Below the pieces are notes generated by a model. It was not told the DNA's origin. It did not search any database and saw only the letters and a list, made by a program, of their open reading frames with translations. A stretch of 64,000 nucleotides of DNA from Bacteroidota bacterium. Its GTDB lineage: Bacteria; Bacteroidota; Bacteroidia; AKYH767-A; OLB10. Numbering within the stretch: the first letter of the stretch is position 1; every line of letters begins with the position of its first letter. Position numbers and translations under genes: made by a program. The DNA lies in the NCBI GenBank assembly GCA_016714535.1, contig JADKDR010000002.1, positions 1-64,000 of the forward strand, written 5' to 3'. This document shows positions 56,185 to 64,000 of the stretch, one piece after another.

Positions 56185-56916
56185 ATGACCTGGGTGTTTG
56201 CCATTCTTGCATTGGTGTGCGAAATTATAGGAACTGTAGGCGGGTTTGGCTCTTCCGTTTTTTTTGTGCCATTGGCAAGTTTTTTTTATGATTTTAAAAC
56301 GGTGCTTGGACTTACCGCACTGTTACATGTGTTTAGCAACCTTGCCAAAATTATTTTGTTTTTCAGGCACATTAATAAACGTCTGTTTTTGATATATGCT
56401 ATTCCCAGCATAATAGCTGTAACCATAGGTGCAGTATTAGTAACACGTATGAATCTTAAATATGCCGAAATAGCTATGAGCATTTTTTTGATTTTGTTTA
56501 GTTTGTTCTTTTTTATCAATAGAAATTTAAAGCTCATGCCAACTAACGCAAATGCAGTTGCAGGCGGAAGCATAGCTGGTTTTGCTGCCGGACTTTTAGG
56601 AACCGGAGGCGCTATACGCGGAGCAAGTATGGCCGCTTTTAATCTGGAGAAAAATGTCTTTGTGGGTACCTCTGCAGCTATTGATATGGGAGTTGACCTT
56701 TGCCGTTCGGTTATTTACCTCGATAGCGGCTTTGTTCAAGTTAAGTACCTTTACCTTATTGCCATACTTGTTGCCGTTTCTTTTGTTGGTACGTATTTAG
56801 GAAAACTTATACTTAACCGCATTAATCAAGAGCAATTTAAAATGACGGTTCTGATATTAATTATTTTGATAGGGCTGATAACACTCATAAAAGTTTTGAA
56901 ATCCTGGAATGGATGA
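56185..56916 (+). CDS. TauE/SafE-family permease (TSUP)
   Basis: A 243-residue membrane protein with about seven to eight hydrophobic segments. The family motif appears twice, as VGGFGSSVFFVPLA near the start and as AGLLGTGGAIRGASMAA in the middle. TSUP proteins move sulfur-containing or carboxylate anions; the substrate here is not known. Follows Hsp20 after its terminator. Confidence 0.9.
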   Translation: MTWVFAILALVCEIIGTVGGFGSSVFFVPLASFFYDFKTVLGLTALLHVFSNLAKIILFFRHINKRLFLIYAIPSIIAVTIGAVLVTRMNLKYAEIAMSIFLILFSLFFFINRNLKLMPTNANAVAGGSIAGFAAGLLGTGGAIRGASMAAFNLEKNVFVGTSAAIDMGVDLCRSVIYLDSGFVQVKYLYLIAILVAVSFVGTYLGKLILNRINQEQFKMTVLILIILIGLITLIKVLKSWNG

Positions 56917-57253
56917 TGTGGTTTTTCTTGCTGACAGCAAAAAAGCTATAAGCCTAAAAGCAATAGACATAAACAAAACGTGGCCTATAGAATTATTACA
57001 AAAGCTAGTTCGCTTCTTTATTTTTAGGTAATAATATCTAACCGTAGAGCAGCAAGAATCTTGAAAATGGCTGCCTGAAGACGCAAGGGCTTCAATACTT
57101 TTACAGCTTTGATATAAGGGAATAAATTAATTTTGTGGTTATTGGACTTTACACACGCTAGCTTGATTTAACTTACATTTTTTTTGTTAACTAAACAAAA
57201 TGTAAGTTTATTATTATTTTCACACCTCATTATTTTATTAAATAGAATTATAT
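56917..57253. other. Intergenic region, no gene recognised
   Basis: AT-rich 337 bases between the permease and M23 peptidase genes; nothing identified. Confidence 0.4.
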
Positions 57254-59302
57254 ATGAAAAGATTAAAATTTACTTTAACATGGATGATGGTGATTTGCAC
57301 TTGGGCTTTGCAAGCGCAGGTACTACAGGCAGACGGTGGCGGAAGTGCCCCTGTTACTAATAACGAGTGCCTGTCTCTAAAGGATTACACGGTAATTTAT
57401 GAAGCGTTAAAGATAAGCAGGCAAAAACTACAGATGGAAGGTATACTATTACCTTTACAGCCAAATGTCAAAATGATTACGCTGTTCCAATGGCCGCTGA
57501 AAAAGGCAACATCACTTAACGACCCCGGATATTGGTCAATTTCCAATTACCTCGATCAGGATAATACACCTGCAATTAAAGATTATAACTGCGGCAACAT
57601 TGCCTATAATGGTCACAAGGGCACGGATATTTTTACCTGGCCTTTTTGGTGGTACAAAATGGATAATAATCAGGTTGAAGTTATAGCTGCCGCTCCTGGT
57701 ACTATAATCTATAAAAGCAATGGTAACTTTGACCGCAGTTGCACTACCAACAACAACCAATGGAATGCCATTTATATTCAGCATAACGATGGCAGCATTG
57801 CCTGGTATGGTCATCTTAAAAATAATTCGATTACCTCCAAAGCTGTGGGTGCAACGGTGACCCTTGGCGAGTACCTGGGTGTAGTAGGAAGTAGTGGCAA
57901 CAGCACCGGCCCACATTTACACTTTGAAGTATACGATCCCAACGGTGCGCTTGTAGACCCCTGGCAAGGCACATGCAACACTAAGAACGCAAACTCCTGG
58001 TGGGCGGCTCAAGTTCCCTATACAGAGTCAGGACTAAATGCATTGAAAACACACAATGCTGCCCCGGTTTTTCCCGCATGCCCTGCTACAGAAACATTAA
58101 ACTATAAGGATAATTTTTGTGGAGGCAACACGGTGTATTTTGCCAGCTACTATCACAATCAACAAAATGGCCAAACTGCGCAGCATAAAATTTATATGCC
58201 TAACAATTCCATCTGGCAACAATGGACACAAAACTTTACTGTTTTCTACTCCGCTTCGTGGTGGTACTGGACATGGGTCTTGCCAACTAATGCAAGTACC
58301 GGCACATGGCGATACGAGATTACCTACCTTGGAAATACCTATACACATTTCTTTACAGTTGGTGCGGTGGCAACTATATCGCCCGCAAGCCCAACAATAC
58401 TTTGCCAGGGGCAAAGCACCGTTTTAACTGCTAATGGTGGTAACTCCTATCTGTGGAGCAACGGTGCTACAACACAGTCTATCAGTGTGTCATCTTCAGG
58501 AACATATACGGTGTCAGTTACTAATAGCTGTGGTGCAGTCAGTTCATCGCCACACCAGGTAACAGTGAATTCGTTACCCACAGCTACTATTACTCCTGCA
58601 GGTGCCACTACCTTTTGCAAAGGAGCTAGTGTATTGTTGCAAGCCAATACCGGCCAAGGGCTATCCTATCTATGGATGAAAAACAATGTAAGTATTTCGA
58701 ATGCTACGCTCTCAAATTATACAGCTACGTTATCAGGAACCTATAAAGTGCGGGTAACCAATGCCAATGGATGTACTAAAGTTTCTGCCGGACGGGCAGT
58801 TACAGTTAGTCCTATGCCTGCTGCTACTATTACCCCATCGGGCAATGTAAGTTTATGTGCTGGCGATAGCCTCCAGGTGCAAGCCAACAATGGAAATGGC
58901 CTTGCCTATCAGTGGCGTAAGGGATCCAATGCCATCAATGGCGCAACCGCAAATAGTTATCAGATTAAGTCTGCAGGAACGTATAGGGTAGTAGTTACAA
59001 ATTCATTTGGCTGTACCAAAACTTCTCCGTCAACTATAGCAACTATCAATTGCAAAGTTAGTTCTGAGTTAAAATCGGGTCCGTCATTTTCTTTTGATTT
59101 GGGTACACAAGCCGTCAGCTTGAATACGAACGATAAGCAATATGAATTTATAGTTGTCAATGACTTGGGTGAGCTAGTGTGGAGCCAAATGGTGAAAGGG
59201 ATAAACACGTTTCAGTTGCCACAAGAGTGGCAACATGGTGTTTATATTGCTTCGTTATATAGTAATGATGATGTGCATACTATAAAGTGTATTAAACATT
59301 AA
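57254..59302 (+). CDS. Secreted M23 metallopeptidase with three Ig-like repeats
   Basis: Exported protein of 682 residues; the signal peptide ends near ALQAQ. The peptidase domain has H121 and D125 in HKGTDIF, H187 in WYGHLKN and H221-L-H223 in GPHLHFEV, the lysostaphin-type zinc site, so it may cut peptidoglycan crosslinks. From about residue 373 three Ig-like repeats of about 80 residues follow (each with ...C.G.S....A......Y.W..........SGTY.V.VTN..G). A short C-terminal domain (YEFIVVNDLGELVW, GVYIASLYSND) is compatible with T9SS sorting. It has a strong terminator. Confidence 0.9.
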   Translation: MKRLKFTLTWMMVICTWALQAQVLQADGGGSAPVTNNECLSLKDYTVIYEALKISRQKLQMEGILLPLQPNVKMITLFQWPLKKATSLNDPGYWSISNYLDQDNTPAIKDYNCGNIAYNGHKGTDIFTWPFWWYKMDNNQVEVIAAAPGTIIYKSNGNFDRSCTTNNNQWNAIYIQHNDGSIAWYGHLKNNSITSKAVGATVTLGEYLGVVGSSGNSTGPHLHFEVYDPNGALVDPWQGTCNTKNANSWWAAQVPYTESGLNALKTHNAAPVFPACPATETLNYKDNFCGGNTVYFASYYHNQQNGQTAQHKIYMPNNSIWQQWTQNFTVFYSASWWYWTWVLPTNASTGTWRYEITYLGNTYTHFFTVGAVATISPASPTILCQGQSTVLTANGGNSYLWSNGATTQSISVSSSGTYTVSVTNSCGAVSSSPHQVTVNSLPTATITPAGATTFCKGASVLLQANTGQGLSYLWMKNNVSISNATLSNYTATLSGTYKVRVTNANGCTKVSAGRAVTVSPMPAATITPSGNVSLCAGDSLQVQANNGNGLAYQWRKGSNAINGATANSYQIKSAGTYRVVVTNSFGCTKTSPSTIATINCKVSSELKSGPSFSFDLGTQAVSLNTNDKQYEFIVVNDLGELVWSQMVKGINTFQLPQEWQHGVYIASLYSNDDVHTIKCIKH

Positions 59303-59605
59303 TAATATACCTTTTCATAAAAGTAAAAGGGCTGCTGTGGCAGCCCTTTATTTGTTTGAATTAGAAGATTTAACATGTAATTATTCATGCCATTTAACAA
59401 ATCGACTTCTTGTTTGTTTATATAAATAAATTTTAAGGCAAGAATAAATAAGCCTAAAAAGAATTGTTGGTGGTAAGCATAAAGAAAGCATAGGCAAAAA
59501 TTTTATGAACAAAATTGGGTAAATCATAGATAAAAACTTTGCATACTATTTGCTTTACATCATCGTTTGATATTAGTTAATTAGCACCACTTAAATCTGA
59601 ACCAT
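59303..59605. other. Intergenic region after the M23 peptidase gene
   Basis: Besides the terminator hairpin near its start, the remaining roughly 250 bases are AT-rich with no recognised feature. Confidence 0.4.
59326..59349 (+). terminator. Terminator of the M23 peptidase gene
   Basis: AAAGGGCTGC (59326-59335) pairs perfectly with GCAGCCCTTT (59340-59349) around TGTG, followed by a T-rich stretch. Confidence 0.9.
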
Positions 59606-59788
59606 ATGTTTGAATACACCAAGCAGGTTTTGCAAAAGGTAAGTTTTGACCGAGAACTATTTCGCAAAGAATTATATAAAGCCCTCCAATGGCTTAAGAA
59701 TGATGAAAAGAAAATGCTTATGATGTGGTGCATTGCCACTTTTGGAGCAAAATACATGGACATTATACAACAGGCGTTTAAGAAATAA
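59606..59788 (+). CDS. 60-residue helical protein
   Basis: Small protein with the sequence MFEYTKQVLQKVSFDRELFR, continuing KELYKALQWLKNDEKKML and ending in a YMDIIQQAFKK tail. It is predicted to be largely helical and amphipathic. Small proteins of this pattern occur in Bacteroidota genomes, though I know no function. The frame is cleanly preceded by an ATG and lies before the M14 gene. Confidence 0.6.
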   Translation: MFEYTKQVLQKVSFDRELFRKELYKALQWLKNDEKKMLMMWCIATFGAKYMDIIQQAFKK

Positions 59789-59863
59789 ATTTTATTTTTT
59801 CTTTTTCCTGCAGCAGCGGGCTTCAATTCTATTAAATTTGGTAGCCCAAATAATAAGCTGTTT

Positions 59864-61570
59864 ATGAAATCACTTTACCTTGCAATCGTAATGTTTACGC
59901 TAAGTCCCTCTGGGTTGCACCTTGCCGCTCAAGACGTTTCGAAAAAATATTTAAAGAACCAAACGGTAACAGTTGCCGAGTGCAATAGCTTCTACTTTAA
60001 CCTTAGCGATAATTTCGAAAATGTTACTATAAACGAAGAAGGCCTAAGCGATGCCAATCGCCCTATATATTCCGTATTACTCACCTCTGATGCCAAGTAT
60101 GATAGTACTAAGCTTTGCCTGATGATAATGAATGGCATTCATCCCGGAGAGCCTTGTGGAATTGATGCTTCAATGAATTTTGCCTATTGGTTGCTTACCG
60201 AAAGCAAGGCAATTCTCTCCAAAATTAACGTGATAATTATTCCAATATATAATGTGGATGGAGCACAAAATCGCAACGGTTTTTCACGAGCAAATCAAAA
60301 CGGACCAGAAGAATATGGATTTAGAGGCAATGCGATAAACCTTGATTTAAACCGTGACTTTATAAAAGCTGATTCACGAAACACCTTGGTGTTTCAGCAA
60401 TTGTTTCATCGATATAAACCGCATATTTTTGCCGATACACATATTAGTGATGGAGCCGACTATACCTATACGATGACGCTGATTGATTCACAAAAAGATA
60501 AAATATCTCCAGTAATTTCCAGCTACATGCAACAATCTTTTTTGCCTCAACTGTATAAGATTATGAAAAAAAGGAACGATGAAATGATTCCCTATGTTGA
60601 AACCATTGACGAATCGCCCGATTCGGGGATAGTTGCCTTTATGGATGGTTGCCGATATTCTACCGGGTACACCAGTCTGTTTAACACATTTTCGTTTGTT
60701 ACTGAAAGCCATATGCTAAAACCATACCCGGAGCAGGTGCAATCAACATTTAATTTATTGCAATCAATAGCCGAGTACTCCTCGCAACATGGTAACGATA
60801 TAATATCCATAAAGAAAAAAGCAGAAGAGTATACCAAAACACAAAAAGTGTTTGGATTAGATTGGCAACTGGATAAGACGAAAAGCGATAGCCTTTTGTT
60901 TAAAGGATATGGCGCAGAGTATGTTACAAGCACAGTAACTAACTCACCTTACATAGTCTATAACCGCAGCAAGCCTTACGAAAAGATGATACCATACTTC
61001 AATACCTATACAGCAACCGTTACAACAAAATTGCCACAGGCGTATGTAATACCCCAGCAATGGGAAAAGGTAGTTGAGCGGTTAAGACAATCGAATATCG
61101 AAATGAGCAGGCTAAATGCAGATACTACCATATTGGTTACTGCTACCTATATTAAGGATTATAGCTCGCCCAAGCGTCCTTATGAGAACCACCATCTTCA
61201 CTCAAAAATTGAACTTACCCGGGAAAATCATCATGTGCAGTTTAGCAAGGGAGATTTTGTTATCTACTGTAATCAGGCAGGTAATGCTTACCTGGCAAAT
61301 GTGCTTGAAGCAAATGCTCCGGATGGTTTTTTTGCATGGAATTTTTTTGATGCCATACTTAATCAAAAGGAATGGTTTAGCCCTTATTTGTTTCAACCAA
61401 TTGCACAAAAACTTTTGTCTCAAAACCCCGAATTAAAATCGGATTTTGAAAAGTATGTGCGTGATAACAAATTTGAGAAAAATGAATGGGAACAGCTAGC
61501 ATATATTTACCGCCACTCTCCTTACTACGAAAAATCACACAATCGTTACCCCGTATTCCGTATCGAATAA
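59864..61570 (+). CDS. M14-family metallocarboxypeptidase, exported
   Basis: A 568-residue protein with a signal peptide (YLAIVMFTLSPSGLHLAAQ). The zinc site is H93-x-x-E96 in GIHPGEP and H193 in FADTHISD, with substrate Arg R164 in DLNRDF and the catalytic Glu E281 in FVTESHM. M14 enzymes remove C-terminal residues or cleave related bonds. The C-terminal half (from about 320) has no recognised domain. Monocistronic. Confidence 0.92.
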   Translation: MKSLYLAIVMFTLSPSGLHLAAQDVSKKYLKNQTVTVAECNSFYFNLSDNFENVTINEEGLSDANRPIYSVLLTSDAKYDSTKLCLMIMNGIHPGEPCGIDASMNFAYWLLTESKAILSKINVIIIPIYNVDGAQNRNGFSRANQNGPEEYGFRGNAINLDLNRDFIKADSRNTLVFQQLFHRYKPHIFADTHISDGADYTYTMTLIDSQKDKISPVISSYMQQSFLPQLYKIMKKRNDEMIPYVETIDESPDSGIVAFMDGCRYSTGYTSLFNTFSFVTESHMLKPYPEQVQSTFNLLQSIAEYSSQHGNDIISIKKKAEEYTKTQKVFGLDWQLDKTKSDSLLFKGYGAEYVTSTVTNSPYIVYNRSKPYEKMIPYFNTYTATVTTKLPQAYVIPQQWEKVVERLRQSNIEMSRLNADTTILVTATYIKDYSSPKRPYENHHLHSKIELTRENHHVQFSKGDFVIYCNQAGNAYLANVLEANAPDGFFAWNFFDAILNQKEWFSPYLFQPIAQKLLSQNPELKSDFEKYVRDNKFEKNEWEQLAYIYRHSPYYEKSHNRYPVFRIE

Positions 61571-61880
61571 TCTTTGATTACTTATTTTTTTGAATTCAGG
61601 TTTTAGCCTGCTGTAATGGGTAATACTTGTCAAAAAATAATCAATACCCAACGGGAAACTGTGTATTTATTTGTATGAAAATTCGTGACTACACCTTTTT
61701 GATTTTTATTGTGCCTTTTCAATGCCTTTAGATTAAAGCAATTTTGATAGCATAAGATGCATTTTAACAAATAAATCTGCTTTTCAACCAATACTTACTT
61801 TCAAAGGTTTATTTTAATATGGTTTTTTAAAAATAAGCTTACATTTGAAACCAACTTTACAAAACCTAAATTGTCAAAAT
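61571..61880. other. Intergenic region before the last T9SS gene
   Basis: AT-rich 310 bases; TACATTTG close to its right end, matching TAnnTTTG, may be the promoter of the gene at 61881. Confidence 0.35.
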
Positions 61881-63926
61881 ATGAGAAAAATTTACTCGAT
61901 TATCTTTTGTTTTCTTACCACAATATCAGTAGCACAAAAGGAGACCATCCTGTGGTATTTTAGTAATACCTGTGCGCTTGATTTTACAAGCGGTGTTCCA
62001 GTGGCTTTGGGCAACAGTGCGATGAATCAATATGAAGGCAGCAGCAGCATCTGCGATAAGCAAGGCAATTTGCTGTTTTATACAGATGGTATGAGTATAT
62101 GGAACAGCAATCATGTTAACATGCCCAATGGTACCGGCTTAATGGGGAATTTCTCTTCCAATCAGTCGGCACTCATCGTGCCCGATCCTGCCAATACACA
62201 ACAATATTATGTGTTTTGTAATTCGATGTCTGACCTTTATTACTCGGTAGTTGATATGACTTTAAACGGAGGACTAGGTGATGTTACCACAAAAAATGTC
62301 TTTCTTAAGTCGAACATTTCAGAAAAACTTGCGGGTGTAAAACATGCCAATGGAAGTGATTATTGGATAATGGTTCATGGTGCTGGCAACAGTGAATTTT
62401 ATGCTTATCTGCTAACTTCTGCAGGTGTAAATTTGGTTCCGGTAACCACTACAACCGGAGCGCCTGATGCAGGTTCAATTGGTCAAATGCAGTTTTCGCC
62501 TGATGGTAAGTGGGTTGCGTTTACCACCTACGCTTCATCAACTAATGCATGCGTATCAGAGTTTGATAATACTACAGGAATTCCTTTTAATTCATTTAGC
62601 ATTCCATATTCCAACCAAATTTATGGCTGCACTTTCAGTCCAAATAGTAAGTATTTTTACCATCAGGGCAATCCATCTCCGGCAGGGGTTTTTCAATATG
62701 ACCTCACCCTGGGCAATTCGGCAGCAATTATTGCTTCGGGCACAAGTGTGGGCACAGGAGTAAGCGGACATCATATGGGTCAAATGCAAATAGGGCCTGA
62801 CAAAAAAGTATATCTTGCAATGGATGGCTTAAATTATTTGGCTGTTATTAATAATCCTGACTCGCCTGCAGCTTCAGTAAACTTTCAGCAAAATGGGGTA
62901 TCATTAATTGGAACCAATGGATTAGGATTGCCCAACTACGTAGCAAGTTATTTTACGAATAACGCCATCATTCAAAATTTCTGTTTTGGCGATTCTACCT
63001 CGTTTGTTGTAGCCGACTCTGCAGTGCTTGCTGCTGTAGCATGGGACTTTGGTGATCCAAGTACAGGGCCACTAAATGCAAGTTACAGTTTCTCGACCAA
63101 TCATGTTTTTTCTGCTCCGGGTACATACACTGTGCAACTAATAGTTGTGTATCTAAATACTACGGTCGATACACTGAGTTATCAGGTTGAAATAAAATTA
63201 TGCAATGCTGTAGTTGCAAACCTTGCATCAAGCGATACGCTTTTCTGCGATAAGAATTGCATCGACTTTTACGATCAATCGCAATTTAACCCTTCTTCTT
63301 GGCAATGGACATTTACAGGCGCATCGCCATCTTCGTCTACCGATCAGAATCCAACTAATATCTGTTATAACAATTATGGCAGTTTTAATGTCTCGCTTAT
63401 TGCCTGCAATGCTGCAGGTTGCGATACGGTCACCTTCCCCAATTTTATTGTCGACTTTCAATTGCCAGCGGCACCCGTAATTACCTTAACCGGCAATGTT
63501 CTTAGTTGTACGCCAGCATTTAGTTATCAATGGTACATTGTAGGCGATACCAATGTGTATAGCACCGCACAATCATTTACTCCTACTGTTAACGGAAATT
63601 ATTATGTTCTCATTACTGATAGCAACGGATGTCAGAATCCAAGTAATGTTATCGGGTTTTATTTGGATGTGTCAACGGTGGTTTCAGCAAATGGTTTTGT
63701 AATTTCTCCTAATCCATTTAATGACTTTATTAATGTGCAGTATTTGAATGGATTAAACGGACAATTAAACTATGTGGTTTATGACATTACATCACGGGTA
63801 GTTAAGCAAGGTATAGTAAGCGAACAGAACAATTTAATTAATCTTCAAAAGTTGTCACGTGGAGTATATACGCTTGCCTTGTTAAGCGAAACAGCGAGCT
63901 ACAGATTTACGCTCGTAAAACAGTAA
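61881..63926 (+). CDS. Secreted T9SS type A protein with beta-propeller-like and PKD modules
   Basis: A 681-residue exported protein from the start MRKIYSIIFCFLTTISVAQ (an in-frame ATG at 61845 adds 12 residues). The N-terminal two thirds resemble WD40/TolB-like propellers of Bacteroidota surface proteins (MQFSPDGKWVAFTTY, GCTFSPNSKYFYH, MQIGPDKKVYLA). A PKD domain (VAWDFGDPSTGPLNASYSF, HVFSAPGTYTVQLIV) and a second PKD-like unit (CDKNCIDFYDQSQFNPSSW) follow. It ends with a type A sorting domain (FVISPNPFNDFINVQY). The second PKD unit is nearly identical to one in the Kelch protein at 21354. Confidence 0.88.
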   Translation: MRKIYSIIFCFLTTISVAQKETILWYFSNTCALDFTSGVPVALGNSAMNQYEGSSSICDKQGNLLFYTDGMSIWNSNHVNMPNGTGLMGNFSSNQSALIVPDPANTQQYYVFCNSMSDLYYSVVDMTLNGGLGDVTTKNVFLKSNISEKLAGVKHANGSDYWIMVHGAGNSEFYAYLLTSAGVNLVPVTTTTGAPDAGSIGQMQFSPDGKWVAFTTYASSTNACVSEFDNTTGIPFNSFSIPYSNQIYGCTFSPNSKYFYHQGNPSPAGVFQYDLTLGNSAAIIASGTSVGTGVSGHHMGQMQIGPDKKVYLAMDGLNYLAVINNPDSPAASVNFQQNGVSLIGTNGLGLPNYVASYFTNNAIIQNFCFGDSTSFVVADSAVLAAVAWDFGDPSTGPLNASYSFSTNHVFSAPGTYTVQLIVVYLNTTVDTLSYQVEIKLCNAVVANLASSDTLFCDKNCIDFYDQSQFNPSSWQWTFTGASPSSSTDQNPTNICYNNYGSFNVSLIACNAAGCDTVTFPNFIVDFQLPAAPVITLTGNVLSCTPAFSYQWYIVGDTNVYSTAQSFTPTVNGNYYVLITDSNGCQNPSNVIGFYLDVSTVVSANGFVISPNPFNDFINVQYLNGLNGQLNYVVYDITSRVVKQGIVSEQNNLINLQKLSRGVYTLALLSETASYRFTLVKQ

Positions 63927-63947
63927 CAATTAAAAATTCTTAATTAT

Positions 63948-64000
63948 ATGAAAACAAAAATCACTCTTGCACTGATTATATTGGTGCAAATTTCTTTTGC
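63948..64000 (+). CDS. Start of a secreted protein, truncated by the window edge
   Basis: ATG at 63948 with about 17 codons visible, MKTKITLALIILVQISF, a typical signal peptide. It starts 21 bases after the previous T9SS gene and is probably cotranscribed. The product is not knowable from here. Confidence 0.5.
   Translation, partial: MKTKITLALIILVQISF

Noticed and set aside
1..64000. CRISPR arrays, rRNA operons, riboswitches
   Set aside because: No regularly spaced repeats, no rRNA sequence and no recognisable riboswitch fold, including before ribE.

Overview
The window looks like a chromosomal piece of a Bacteroidota bacterium, probably Chitinophagales or a relative (family level cannot be set by eye). 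Signs are low GC, several secreted proteins with type IX secretion (T9SS) C-terminal domains, one 'gliding motility-associated' type B C-terminal domain, a SecA with a SEC-C zinc tail, DUF349 and DUF4126 proteins, -7 promoter boxes of the TAnnTTTG type, and mostly no Shine-Dalgarno sequences.

Region 1-6.4 kb is accessory DNA, all read on the minus strand: a decayed XerD-like tyrosine recombinase, a possible recombination site (GCTAACG core beside an 11-bp inverted repeat), a CPBP intramembrane protease gene closed by a 131-bp attC-like imperfect inverted repeat with the same core, then a type I restriction-modification locus (HsdM, half-length HsdS, an Abi_C protein, HsdR running off the left edge). 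This integron-like layout is the most interesting part of the window.

From 6.4 to 32.5 kb genes are mostly housekeeping: DUF349 protein, aroA, secA, leuS, aspS, paaC and paaD of the phenylacetyl-CoA epoxidase pathway, DUF4126, tRNA-Gln, an S41 protease, a sugar-phosphate isomerase, an EamA transporter and an ArsC-like protein. Two large T9SS proteins and a SET-domain protein lie among them. From 32.9 to 35.5 kb a secreted-protein gene is wrecked by an ISAs1-family insertion sequence and carries a GC-rich palindromic repeat.

From 35.6 to 64 kb come a 37-residue membrane protein, a Tat-type asparaginase, a phosphatase-like/TPR/sulfotransferase fusion protein translationally coupled to a 61-residue protein, an acyl-CoA dehydrogenase, a HAD hydrolase, a C1 aminopeptidase with a GAF-type methionine sulfoxide reductase, riboflavin synthase beside a giant T9SS type B protein, tsaB, a histidine kinase, typA, chromate transporter, universal stress protein, HMA protein, Hsp20, TauE-like permease, M23 and M14 peptidases and another T9SS protein.

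Many genes, including essential secA and aspS, are broken by single-base changes, mostly in A/T runs. This suggests homopolymer errors in the underlying assembly, so most 'pseudogenes' here should be re-checked before being believed.
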